A stretch of DNA of 64,000 bases from Oleiphilus messinensis (GTDB taxonomy: Bacteria; Pseudomonadota; Gammaproteobacteria; Pseudomonadales; Oleiphilaceae). Every line of letters begins with the position of its first letter. The first letter of the stretch is position 1. The stretch lies in contig NZ_CP021425.1 in the NCBI RefSeq assembly GCF_002162375.1, positions 310,001 to 374,000 of the forward strand, given 5' to 3'. Made by a program: the position numbers and the translations under genes. The notes under the pieces are model-generated. The model worked only from the letters and a program-made list of their open reading frames with translations, searched no databases and had not been told where the DNA came from. Shown here one piece after another: positions 42,992-51,980 of this stretch.

Positions 42992-45034
42992 TTATAAGCT
43001 TTCGGACTCTTCCTCTTCAGGCAGTTTGAAACCTGCTACCGAGTTTCGAAGTTGGTTTGCCATATCGGCAAGGTTTCCGATCGATTTCGCTGTGGCATTT
43101 GTCCCTGCGGAGGTCTGTGATGTAATCTCCTGGATAACGTTCATCGTATTGGATATGTGGCCAGCCGAAGATGACTGCTGACGAGCCGCATTGGAGATGT
43201 TTTGAATCAGGTCTGCAAGGTTCATCGATACGTTTTCGATTTCTTCCAGGGCAACACCCGCATCCTGTGCCAGTCTTGCTCCACGTACCACTTCTGCAGT
43301 GGTATGTTCCATGGAAATAACCGCTTCGTTGGTATCACTCTGGATCGTTTTAACCAGCGCTTCAATCTGTTTTGTCGCAGCTGAGGAGCGTTCTGCAAGT
43401 CGCTGTACCTCATCCGCAACAACCGCAAAGCCTCGTCCGGCATCTCCGGCCATGGATGCCTGTATCGCCGCGTTAAGTGAAAGGATGTTGGTTTGGTCTG
43501 CGATATCATTGATTAAGGATACGATATCGCCGATTTCCTGTGATGATTCACCGAGACGCTTGATCCGTTTCGCCGTTTCTTGAATCTGTTCCCGAATCGT
43601 GTCCATTCCGCGAATTGTATTTTGTACCACTTCAGCGCCTTTCTTCGCGATCGCAACCGATCGCTCCGCAACCGCTGAAGATTCCGCGGCGTTAGATGAT
43701 ACCTGGTCGATGGAGACGGCCATTTCGTTTACCGCTGCGGATGCGCCGGCAATTTCCTGTGCCTGGTGCTCGGAAGCATCGGCGAGGTGCATGGCTGTCG
43801 CCTGTGTTTCCTGCGCCGCCGCAGCAACCTGTACTGCGGTGTCCCGAATCGCTTTTACCAAGCCGCGCATCTGGTCGATCGCGAAGTTGATCGAGTCTGC
43901 GATTGCGCCGGTGAAGTCTTCGGTTACGGTTGCTTCTGTAGTCAAGTCACCGTCTGCGAGATCGGCCAGTTCGTCAAGGAGTCGCAGGATCGCGTTCTGG
44001 TTTTGTTCATTCTGCTCTGTGGTGGTACGCAGACGTTCCTGGCCTTCCCGGATCAGTACAATACCGATACCGAAGATGACGGCCATCATGGCGATGAAGA
44101 TTGCGTAGGTTAATTTGGGACTGATGAACCGGGATTCTGCAAGGCTTTGGAAAAGCTCAGCCAGTCGCGATGTCTCGCCCAGCAAGGCTTGGGAGCTTAC
44201 GAAAATCGCATCTGCAGCGTTTCGAACTTTGAACAGTTCAGGGGATGATTCAAGTATGGCATCTACGTTTTCGTTGACGTATTCAAAATCTTCGGCAATG
44301 GCTTCCAGGCCGTCTACAGCATCGGGGTCTTCAACCATGCTGATGCCCATGACATCATTACCTTCAACCATTCCGGCCAACACCCGGCCAAACAGTTTTG
44401 CATCCCGACCAAAGCGGTCTGCGGCAAGCACAGCGTTTTCATCACCAGAGAGAACGTCATTGACGGTACGGACGATACGTTCTGCGCGTAATTGTTGACG
44501 TTCAGCAACGGATATCTGCTCGGCCGGGGCGCCATTTTCAATCAGGATATCGATCACTTCCTCGTACTCGATTTGCATCAGGGGAATGGTTTCGTTCAGT
44601 GTTTCAGCAACCTGATGGAGTGAGAGTACGGTGTCTTGTGTGGAGAGTATCTGGTCTGCGTTACTTTTCACGTCATCCCAGAGTTTCTGTACGCCGGTAT
44701 TCTGGGCTTCCACGTTGGCAGGGAGCCCGGTGGACGGATCACCGTTGATGATGAGTCCCCACAACCGGTTGAAATCATCCCGGGAGCGTTTTAACTGGTC
44801 GAAAGCTTCCTGTTTACCGGATGCCGCTTCAGTCGCGTTTTTCGCTATTTCCTGCGAGAGAACCCGCAGTTCACTGGCATGGCTGATGTATTCTTTATCA
44901 AAATTACTGTCTCGGTTGATGATAAAGAATGCCCCCAATAAGGCGATCAACAGGACAACGAGCATAACACCTAAGCCAATGGTAAGTGTACTGCTGCTCT
45001 GACCTGCATCAAATTTTCCAGATTTGCTTTTCAT
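42992..45034 (-). CDS. pilJ: Methyl-accepting chemotaxis protein PilJ
   Basis: This 680-aa receptor is anchored by membrane segments near residues 18-38 (LGVMLVVLLIALLGAFFII) and 312-330 (YAIFIAMMAVIFGIGIVLI), with a large periplasmic helical sensing region between them. The HAMP-like linker and cytoplasmic coiled-coil end in the highly conserved tip (DQTNILSLNAAIQA ... GRGFAVVADEVQRLAERS). It passes pilus-retraction or surface signals to ChpA through PilI. The gene lies between pilI and pilK. Confidence 0.95.
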   Translation of the reverse strand: MKSKSGKFDAGQSSSTLTIGLGVMLVVLLIALLGAFFIINRDSNFDKEYISHASELRVLSQEIAKNATEAASGKQEAFDQLKRSRDDFNRLWGLIINGDPSTGLPANVEAQNTGVQKLWDDVKSNADQILSTQDTVLSLHQVAETLNETIPLMQIEYEEVIDILIENGAPAEQISVAERQQLRAERIVRTVNDVLSGDENAVLAADRFGRDAKLFGRVLAGMVEGNDVMGISMVEDPDAVDGLEAIAEDFEYVNENVDAILESSPELFKVRNAADAIFVSSQALLGETSRLAELFQSLAESRFISPKLTYAIFIAMMAVIFGIGIVLIREGQERLRTTTEQNEQNQNAILRLLDELADLADGDLTTEATVTEDFTGAIADSINFAIDQMRGLVKAIRDTAVQVAAAAQETQATAMHLADASEHQAQEIAGASAAVNEMAVSIDQVSSNAAESSAVAERSVAIAKKGAEVVQNTIRGMDTIREQIQETAKRIKRLGESSQEIGDIVSLINDIADQTNILSLNAAIQASMAGDAGRGFAVVADEVQRLAERSSAATKQIEALVKTIQSDTNEAVISMEHTTAEVVRGARLAQDAGVALEEIENVSMNLADLIQNISNAARQQSSSAGHISNTMNVIQEITSQTSAGTNATAKSIGNLADMANQLRNSVAGFKLPEEEESESL

Positions 45035-45205
45035 TTCCCGGCTCCCGGCCTCTTGATTCTCGTTCGTTCTTGTTTAGCGGGTCTTTGACGTGATCGTCAT
45101 TTTTTCTTAAGAAACATTGCGCACTCTTAAGGCATTCGTGCTTCAGAAGACTGTTTTGCTACCCCGTTGCATGTGGTCACGCCGATGGCTGCCAACAGTA
45201 ATAGT

Positions 45206-45751
45206 TCACCATTGAGAGACATCCAGAAACCGAGGGTCTTCTGTCAGCGCGACTGCACTGAAGATTTTCCATTCTTCTTCATTCTTAGTGTAGAAGCCTT
45301 TGACAAACATGTGCATCGACTCCGGAACATTCCGCGTTACCGGGTGGTAACTGTCCACCGCGAAGTACTGCATTCCCTGGACATTGTCCACGGCCAGACC
45401 ACTGAAAATATCACCGTTTTCAACAACCAGAACCCTTTTTTCCCGGTTCGAGACAGATTGTTGCGGCAGGCCGAAAAACAGGCCCAGATCCATAATCGGT
45501 AGTAAACGGCCGCGTACATTTGCAACACCATACATCCATGGCTTTACGCCCGGAATCTGGGTGAATCGCGGAATATGTAGAATTTCTGTGACTTCTCCCA
45601 TCGGAGCCACGTATTTGGCGCCAGCAAGCGTGAACCCGATACCACTCCAGAGTTCGATCGCTTCTTCCTGGGCGGGCAAGCCTTTGGCGAGAGCTTTGCT
45701 GCGGCGCGCAATGTCGGCTAGATAGGAAAACGGTGTTGCCATTGCAGACAT
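45206..45751 (-). CDS. pilI: CheW-like adaptor PilI
   Basis: This 181-aa single CheW domain has GIGFTLAGAKYVAPMGEVTEIL near residue 50 and WMYGVANVRGRLLPIMDLG in the core. It bridges PilJ to the ChpA kinase. AAGGAT precedes the start. It sits between pilH and pilJ in the standard order. Confidence 0.92.
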   Translation of the reverse strand: MSAMATPFSYLADIARRSKALAKGLPAQEEAIELWSGIGFTLAGAKYVAPMGEVTEILHIPRFTQIPGVKPWMYGVANVRGRLLPIMDLGLFFGLPQQSVSNREKRVLVVENGDIFSGLAVDNVQGMQYFAVDSYHPVTRNVPESMHMFVKGFYTKNEEEWKIFSAVALTEDPRFLDVSQW

Positions 45752-45779
45752 GGTGATCCTTACCGCTTACCCGGTTGGT

Positions 45780-46142
45780 TTAACCGAGCAATTCGTTGAT
45801 GGTTTTGATCAGGTCATCTTCATTCACGGGTTTAACCAGATAACCCTTTGCGCCCTGTCGGGTACCCCATACCCGATCAGTCTCCTGATCTTTTGTGGTG
45901 ACAATAATAACCGGAATATTGGCCGTTTCCGGAGAACGGGTGAGTTGTCGAGTTGCCTGGAAACCATTAAGCCCTGGCATGACAACATCCATAAGGACTA
46001 AGTCCGGCTGTTCTGCTCTGGCTTTCGCTACACCATCGGCACCATTGTCAGCTTGCAGAATTTCGTGTTTGTGTTTTTCCAGGATACTAGAGATCTTTCT
46101 GACCTCGGTGGGTGAGTCATCGACGATCAAAATACGAGCCAT
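45780..46142 (-). CDS. pilH: Response regulator PilH
   Basis: This 120-aa stand-alone receiver has the acidic pair in LIVDDSP, phospho-acceptor Asp in LMDVVMPGLNGF, Thr in IVTTKD and Lys in YLVKPV. There is no output domain. In Pseudomonas, PilH opposes or tunes PilG, probably as a phosphate sink for ChpA. The GGGGACC ribosome site is strong. Confidence 0.93.
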   Translation of the reverse strand: MARILIVDDSPTEVRKISSILEKHKHEILQADNGADGVAKARAEQPDLVLMDVVMPGLNGFQATRQLTRSPETANIPVIIVTTKDQETDRVWGTRQGAKGYLVKPVNEDDLIKTINELLG

Positions 46143-46279
46143 AGGTCCCCCGATTTAGAATTAACTTGTGTCATGTTCAATTTATTTATCTATCCAAAGA
46201 ATTATCTGAAAATTGCCGGGTGTTGAAAAAACCCTAAGCCAGGTATCACAATCTAGTGTTGTTTCGATCTGTTTTGTAC

Positions 46280-46678
46280 TCAGCTGTTACCCGACGTCGC
46301 TGGCACGTGGGCACGTATGGTGCCGAGTAGCTCATCTTTGCTAAAAGGTTTTGTCAGGTATTGATCTGACCCAACAATGCGTCCCTTTGCCTTGTCAAAC
46401 AAACCATCTTTACTTGACAGCATAATGACGGGTGTAGATTTGAAAGCACTGTTGTTTTTTATCAGAGCGCAGGTTTGGTATCCGTCCAATCTAGGCATCA
46501 TGATGTCGACAAAAATAATATCAGGATGGGAATCCGCTATTTTTGCCAGCGCGTCAAAACCGTCAGTCGCGGTGATCACAGTACAGCCGACTTTCTTTAA
46601 CAGCGTTTCAGCAGTACGACGAATTGTCTTACTGTCGTCGATCACCATGATCTTCAGATTTTCAAAATTTTCTTCCAT
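46280..46678 (-). CDS. pilG: Response regulator PilG
   Basis: This 132-aa stand-alone receiver has VIDDSKTIRRT, phospho-acceptor Asp in FVDIMMPRLDGY, Ser in MLSSKDG and Lys in YLTKPF. It is the first gene of the Chp cluster and by homology promotes pilus extension and cAMP signalling. The cluster promoter must lie in the AT-rich gap upstream. Confidence 0.93.
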   Translation of the reverse strand: MEENFENLKIMVIDDSKTIRRTAETLLKKVGCTVITATDGFDALAKIADSHPDIIFVDIMMPRLDGYQTCALIKNNSAFKSTPVIMLSSKDGLFDKAKGRIVGSDQYLTKPFSKDELLGTIRAHVPATSGNS

Positions 46679-47193
46679 TGTTTAACTGCCCTGAGCTATG
46701 TCGAACAATTGTCTTTATTCTATGTGCCGGGTTAGCCATAAAATAAGGCTCTGCCAATATGTTAACGTGTGTTTTTAACACAGTTTTACGATGCATTCTA
46801 TAACCAATTATTATTTATAGTTTAATTGGTTACATATAAAAAGATACAGTTTGTATGTAAATTGTCACGTATGTAATAGGCTGGAATTCAAAACAATTTC
46901 ACGTTTCCGTAGGGAAATGCAGCCTTTGCAGTAAGCATAGTACAAATTTTGAATAACAAAGCAGGAAATTGAAAAGCGGACTTTTTTCCGGTATGCAAAG
47001 AATTTTTACGTATAACCCCTTTAAAAAAACAGATTTGTCGTTATTGTTTGGGGAGTCCGAGTTGGAGACGGGATTGCAGTGTTAATCTGTTTTTCAGGCT
47101 CGAGGTTATATTTAGAGGGTAATATTGTGAGAATGCGATCGCAGGGTGTGGGCGGTCGTGTGATAGAGACGATCCAATGGTGGAGGTGGTCGC
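46679..47193. other. AT-rich divergent promoter region, pilG/gshB
   Basis: About 515 bp with no supported gene. It separates the leftward Chp cluster from rightward gshB and is clearly AT-rich around 46740-47040, including a repeat-like AACCAATTATT...AATTGGTTA inverted pair near 46800-46832. No single promoter can be assigned by eye. Confidence 0.5.
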
Positions 47194-48147
47194 ATGCGCA
47201 TTGGTATAGTGATGGATCCCATACGGGAAATCAATGTAAAAAAAGACAGCTCGTTTGCGATGCTGCTCGCTGCTCAGGCGAGAGGGTGGCAGCTGTATTA
47301 TATGGAACAACAGGATCTCTATCTCGATCAGGGGGAGCCTAAAGCAGCAATAGCGCCTTTGTCGGTTCGGGATCAGTTGCAGGACTGGTTCAGTCTGGGG
47401 GATCAGGAAGATCAACCGTTAGCGTTCCTGGATTGTATTTTGATGCGTAAAGATCCTCCGGTTGACGGCGAGTTTGTGTTCGCGACCCATATTTTGGAAC
47501 AGGCTGAGAAATTGGGTGTGCTGGTTGTCAATAAGCCGCAAAGCCTGCGAGATTTCAACGAAAAACTGTTTGCAACCCAGTTTCCTCAATGTTGCCCGCC
47601 TCTCCTGGTTTCTGCAAGTGCTGAGCGTATCCGGACATTTTACGCTGAGCATCAGGATATTATTTTGAAACCATTGGATTCCATGGGTGGAAATTCCATT
47701 TTCCGGGTAAAAGCAAATGATGCGAACTTGGGCGTTATTATTGAACTTTTGACCGGACATGGCCAAAAGAAGATTATGGCCCAGAAATTTATTCCTGAAA
47801 TCAGTGCCGGGGATAAGCGTATTTTGCTGATCGATGGCGAACCGGTTCCCTATGCCCTCGCCCGGATCCCCATGCAAGGCGAAAACCGGGGTAACCTCGC
47901 TGCAGGTGGCACAGGCGTGGGTCAACCGCTTTCCGACCGGGATCGCTGGATCTGCGCGCAGGTTGGCCCCACGTTGAAAGAGAAAGGCTTGCTGTTTGTT
48001 GGTATTGATGTGATTGGTGACTACCTGACTGAAATCAATGTAACCAGTCCAACCTGTATTCGTGAGCTGGATAAGCAATTCGAACTGGACATAGCCGGGC
48101 AATTGATGGATGTGATTGCGGCAAAGCAAAGTGAGTTACCGGCATAG
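47194..48147 (+). CDS. gshB: Glutathione synthetase
   Basis: This 317-aa ATP-grasp ligase joins gamma-glutamylcysteine and glycine. It has the N-terminal GshB domain (IGIVMDPIREINVKKDSSFAML), the ATP-grasp residues KPLDSMGGNSIF and the magnesium-binding INVTSPTCIREL near the C-terminus. GGAGGTGG lies 5-12 bp before the ATG. Its position between the pil/chp cluster and tonB-yqgE-ruvX matches Pseudomonas. Confidence 0.96.
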   Translation: MRIGIVMDPIREINVKKDSSFAMLLAAQARGWQLYYMEQQDLYLDQGEPKAAIAPLSVRDQLQDWFSLGDQEDQPLAFLDCILMRKDPPVDGEFVFATHILEQAEKLGVLVVNKPQSLRDFNEKLFATQFPQCCPPLLVSASAERIRTFYAEHQDIILKPLDSMGGNSIFRVKANDANLGVIIELLTGHGQKKIMAQKFIPEISAGDKRILLIDGEPVPYALARIPMQGENRGNLAAGGTGVGQPLSDRDRWICAQVGPTLKEKGLLFVGIDVIGDYLTEINVTSPTCIRELDKQFELDIAGQLMDVIAAKQSELPA

Positions 48148-48330
48148 TTTAAGTGTTGAACGTGCATGCTGGGTATACGCGCTGGGCCAAACTGTGCAGT
48201 AGTCTTGATTTCCGTTATGCCTGCAGTTGAAGATCGCCGACACTGAGCTAATTTTAATTAAAATGATTTTGTCGTGGCCATTTCCCGGTCGAAAGATTAC
48301 CAGAGCGCTGAGGTTTTGCTGAGATAGTAT

Positions 48331-49200
48331 ATGAATAAAGCGAGTATAGCGCTGGCTGGGGCAAATGACCGAATCAGTTTTGCCTTGTTTGTAGCTTTAA
48401 TATTGCATGTTGGCATTGTTCTTACGGGCATTGAGCGGGAAGACCCGCCACCACCATCGAGAACGATGGAAATCACACTTGCTCAATATGATGACCTGGA
48501 CGAAGTCGAAAAGGCTGACTTTCTGGCACAAACAAATCAGTTAGGCAGTGGCGAAGCTCAGGAGAAAGCCCAGCTCAGCACTTCTGAGCACGGTATTGTA
48601 CCTGATGACCGTATTCGTGAGACCGGACAACCCGAGCCCCTCAGTGCCACACCCACTGAGCAGGTGAAAGGTCGGACGGTGATTACCACAACGGCCCCGT
48701 CGAAAAACGCAAGCCCGGCAGTTTTTGACGAAACCCCCAAGACAGAACAACCGAAGCGGAAGCGTACACTGCTACAACGTAGCCTTGAAATCGCAACCTT
48801 GGAAGCCAAACTGGAGAAACAGCAGCGGGCTTATGCCAAACGGCCTCGCGTGGAGCGTTTAACTGCTGCCTCCACGATGCGGACAAGTGACGCATACTAC
48901 ATGAAAGCCTGGTTGGAAAAAGTGGAAAAAATCGGGAACCTGAATTATCCCGAAGAGTCCAGAAGGCGTAATATCTATGGTAGTTTGCGTTTGATGGTGG
49001 CGTTGTATGCGGACGGTACGGTAAAGGATATAAAGATACTGCAATCGTCAGGGCATCGGATTCTTGATGATGCCGCGATCCGGATCGTCAGGCTGGCTGC
49101 GCCCTTTGCGCCGTTCCCTGAGGATGTTCGTAATGAACGTGATGTCCTGGAAATTATTCGAACCTGGTCTTTCCAGAAAAAAGGCCTGTCCAGCTATTGA
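48331..49200 (+). CDS. Energy transducer TonB-family protein
   Basis: This 289-aa protein has a single N-terminal membrane anchor (ISFALFVALILHVGIVLTGI), a Pro/Glu/Thr-rich periplasmic spacer, a short charged helix, and a C-terminal TonB domain (GSLRLMVALYADGTVKDIKILQSSGH ... IRTWSF). It would pass proton-motive energy to outer-membrane receptors, or act in pilus function like the TonB3 of Pseudomonas, which also sits beside this cluster. No exbB or exbD is adjacent. Confidence 0.88.
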   Translation: MNKASIALAGANDRISFALFVALILHVGIVLTGIEREDPPPPSRTMEITLAQYDDLDEVEKADFLAQTNQLGSGEAQEKAQLSTSEHGIVPDDRIRETGQPEPLSATPTEQVKGRTVITTTAPSKNASPAVFDETPKTEQPKRKRTLLQRSLEIATLEAKLEKQQRAYAKRPRVERLTAASTMRTSDAYYMKAWLEKVEKIGNLNYPEESRRRNIYGSLRLMVALYADGTVKDIKILQSSGHRILDDAAIRIVRLAAPFAPFPEDVRNERDVLEIIRTWSFQKKGLSSY

Positions 49201-49310
49201 TTCAGTTATGTGGGCCGCTCAGTCGCTATGAGATGGCCAGGCAACATGGAAAGTCACCCCAACTGGATGTATTCTGTTAATGACATTCTCCTGGTTACCC
49301 GGAATTCATT

Positions 49311-49868
49311 ATGAGCAATGAAGCAACATCGTTACAGCACCATTTTTTGATTGCAATGCCGCATATGCAGGATCCTAATTTTTCGGGTACCGTGACGTAT
49401 ATCTGCGATCATAATGAGCACGGCGCGTTGGGGGTGGTGATCAATAGGCCATTGGACATCACGTTAGCCGAGATCTTTGACCAGCTTGAGATGACCGGTG
49501 ATCATCGTGATGATGTGGTATTTGCAGGCGGGCCGGTACAGGTGGATCGTGGCTTTGTGCTCCATAAGCCGGCAGGTGACTGGCAGGCAACGATGCCGAT
49601 TCAGGATGAGGTTTGCCTGACAACCTCCAAGGATATTCTCCGGGCCTATGCCAGGGATGAAGGTCCGGAAGATTGCCTGATTGCCCTCGGCTACTCCGGG
49701 TGGGGGGCTGGCCAGTTGGAGCAAGAGATTATGGCCAATTGCTGGTTAACTTGCCCTGCAGACGAAAACATCCTGTTTCACATGCCTTTTTCCGAACGGT
49801 TTGATGCTGCCGTCGCCAAAGTGGGCATTGATTTATCCAATTTAAGCCAGTTCACGGGGCATGCCTGA
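49311..49868 (+). CDS. yqgE: YqgE/AlgH-family protein
   Basis: This 185-aa protein matches the UPF0301/YqgE family: HHFLIAMPHMQDPNFSGTVTYIC at the start, GALGVVINRPL, and GYSGWGAGQLEQEI. The molecular function is unknown; in Pseudomonas the homologue AlgH affects alginate regulation. It lies 2 bp from ruvX, a near-universal pairing in gammaproteobacteria. Confidence 0.94.
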   Translation: MSNEATSLQHHFLIAMPHMQDPNFSGTVTYICDHNEHGALGVVINRPLDITLAEIFDQLEMTGDHRDDVVFAGGPVQVDRGFVLHKPAGDWQATMPIQDEVCLTTSKDILRAYARDEGPEDCLIALGYSGWGAGQLEQEIMANCWLTCPADENILFHMPFSERFDAAVAKVGIDLSNLSQFTGHA

Positions 49869-49870
49869 AA

Positions 49871-50320
49871 ATGTCGACTGAGAAGCAGGCTTCACAAGCA
49901 TTGGCCACGATCATGGCTTTCGACTTTGGCACTAAACGCATTGGTGTTGCTGTAGGCCAGTCCATTACCGGAACCGCCACGCCCTTATCGCCACTGTCCG
50001 CCCGTGATGGCATACCGGATTGGGAGCAGATTGGTCGTTTACTGGAAGAATGGAAACCGGACGCCGTCTTAGTGGGGATTCCCTTGAATATGGATGGTTC
50101 GGAGAGTGAAATGAGTCTTCGGGCTCGTAAATTTGGCAACCGTTTACACGGGCGTTTCCATAAAAAATTGATTTTCTCCGATGAACGACTGACCAGCTTT
50201 GAAGCCAAAGGTATGGTCATCGAACGCGGGGGTAACCGGAATTTTGGTGAAAATTCGGTGGATGGTTTGGCAGCGATGCTGTTGTTGGAAGGATGGTTCC
50301 GGGACAACGTCGACAATTGA
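49871..50320 (+). CDS. ruvX: RuvX/YqgF pre-16S rRNA nuclease (Holliday-junction resolvase fold)
   Basis: This 149-aa RNase H-fold protein has MAFDFGTKRIGVAVG with the first catalytic Asp near residue 17, DERLTSFEA with the acidic pair, and the terminal DGLAAMLLLEGW with the final Asp. YqgF proteins process the 5' end of 16S rRNA precursors and resemble Holliday-junction resolvases. It is co-transcribed with yqgE and pyrR. Confidence 0.94.
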   Translation: MSTEKQASQALATIMAFDFGTKRIGVAVGQSITGTATPLSPLSARDGIPDWEQIGRLLEEWKPDAVLVGIPLNMDGSESEMSLRARKFGNRLHGRFHKKLIFSDERLTSFEAKGMVIERGGNRNFGENSVDGLAAMLLLEGWFRDNVDN

Positions 50321-50343
50321 TTGGCAACAGGGAAAATAACAGT

Positions 50344-50856
50344 ATGACATCTTTAATCAATGTGGAAGCCATATTGGACCGCTTGTGTGATGATTTGGTC
50401 GTCAGGATTGAATCGGCTGGTGTCGATATCAAACAGGTTGGATTGATTGGTATCCGAACCGGTGGTGTATGGCTGGCCGACTATATTCATAAGAAGCTGG
50501 CTTTGCCCTCGCCGATGGGAGAGCTGGATATTTCGTTCTACCGGGATGATTTTACCCGGATCGGGTTGAACCCTACGGTCAAACCCAGCAGTTTGCCTTT
50601 TGAAACTGAAGACCGTCATATTGTGCTAATTGACGATGTAATCATGAGCGGACGTACGATTCGGGCAGCGATGAACGAGATTTTTGATTACGGTCGTCCC
50701 GCGAGTATCACGCTTATGGCGTTGATTGATCTGGGACGTCGGGAGCTGCCGATTCAGCCAGACTTGGTGGGTGAGGTGATGACGTTGGAGAAAAATCAAC
50801 AAGTCAAATTGACCGGGCCGGACGGGTTGAAAGTGCAGTTGAAGGCTGCACCGTAA
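50344..50856 (+). CDS. pyrR: PyrR bifunctional regulator / uracil phosphoribosyltransferase
   Basis: This 170-aa PRPP-binding protein has the motif IVLIDDVIMSGRTIRAA near residues 92-108 and the IGIRTGGVWLA loop. The open frame begins at 50293, but ATG 50344 gives the typical family length and is chosen. In Pseudomonas-type genomes pyrR precedes pyrB-pyrC' and controls pyrimidine gene expression; it also has weak uracil phosphoribosyltransferase activity in some species. Its regulatory mode here is not evident. Confidence 0.93.
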   Translation: MTSLINVEAILDRLCDDLVVRIESAGVDIKQVGLIGIRTGGVWLADYIHKKLALPSPMGELDISFYRDDFTRIGLNPTVKPSSLPFETEDRHIVLIDDVIMSGRTIRAAMNEIFDYGRPASITLMALIDLGRRELPIQPDLVGEVMTLEKNQQVKLTGPDGLKVQLKAAP

Positions 50857-50981
50857 TAAAGTAGGTATTGCTGTATTCCAGAAACTGCATACAATGTGCT
50901 CGCAGCAAGCCGAGTGTGCTGTCAGGGCTATTCGGGTGAGCTTTAAATTTTGTTCCTGATAAATCATTTCAAGGGATTATC

Positions 50982-51974
50982 ATGTCGTATCCGTTGCATG
51001 CTGATGAAATTCAGCTCAACCAAAATGGCCAGCTCAGGCATTTTCTGACCGTTGAAGGTTTATCAAAGGCACTTCTGGAAGAAATTCTGGACACTGCTGA
51101 CTCCTTTATTGAAGTGGGTGCCCGATCGATAAAAAAGGTGCCGTTATTGCGGGGTAAAACGGTAATTAACCTTTTTTTTGAGCCCAGTACCCGTACCCGT
51201 ACCACCTTTGAACTCGCAGCGCAGCGTCTCTCTGCTGATGTACTTAACTTGAATATCAGTACCTCGGCTACCTCCAAGGGCGAGTCTCTTTCCGATATGT
51301 TGCAAAACCTTGAGGCCATGGCGAGTGATATGTTTGTTGTGCGTCATGCCCAAAGTGGAGCGCCTCATTTCATTGCCAAATCTGTGTGTCCCGGAGTGGC
51401 GATTATCAATGCCGGCGATGGTCGTCATGCGCATCCGACTCAGGCGATGTTGGATATGTTGACAATCCGTCAACATAAAGGCCGTGTAGAGGGGATGGTT
51501 GTTGCAATTGTGGGGGACATTCTCCATTCCCGGGTAGCGCGGTCTCAAATTAGAGCTCTGCTCACTTTGGGGGCTGCAGAGGTGCGGGTTATCGCACCGC
51601 AGACTTTATTACCTTTTGAGCCGGAGGCTTTGGGTGTAAGTGTCTTTCATAACATGCAGGCAGGCTTACGTGATGCTGATGTTGTCATAATGCTACGCCT
51701 GCAAAAAGAGCGTATGGAAGGGGCGCTTCTGCCCAGTGAGAGCGAGTACTTCAAACTGTATGGTCTCGATGATCAAAAATTGGCCTATGCGAAGCCTGAT
51801 GCCATCGTGATGCACCCCGGCCCGATCAATCGAGGGGTGGAAATTGCGTCCGAAGTTGCGGACGGACCCCAATCTGTGATTCTGAATCAGGTCACCAATG
51901 GTATTGCAATTCGAATGGCTGTGATGTCGATGGCGATGAGTGGTCAGATTGCAAGCGCTCAGAATCGGAGTTAA
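50982..51974 (+). CDS. pyrB: Aspartate carbamoyltransferase catalytic chain
   Basis: This 330-aa enzyme makes N-carbamoyl-aspartate, the first committed step of pyrimidine synthesis. The carbamoyl-phosphate motif [14 protein letters not shown] is near residue 66, with [16 protein letters not shown] and the [11 protein letters not shown] segment later. It has the ~20-residue N-terminal extension typical of Pseudomonas-type ATCase, which assembles with PyrC'. It lies 6 bp before pyrC'. Confidence 0.96.
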   Translation: MSYPLHADEIQLNQNGQLRHFLTVEGLSKALLEEILDTADSFIEVGARSIKKVPLLRGKTVINLFFEPSTRTRTTFELAAQRLSADVLNLNISTSATSKGESLSDMLQNLEAMASDMFVVRHAQSGAPHFIAKSVCPGVAIINAGDGRHAHPTQAMLDMLTIRQHKGRVEGMVVAIVGDILHSRVARSQIRALLTLGAAEVRVIAPQTLLPFEPEALGVSVFHNMQAGLRDADVVIMLRLQKERMEGALLPSESEYFKLYGLDDQKLAYAKPDAIVMHPGPINRGVEIASEVADGPQSVILNQVTNGIAIRMAVMSMAMSGQIASAQNRS

Positions 51975-51980
51975 GGGATC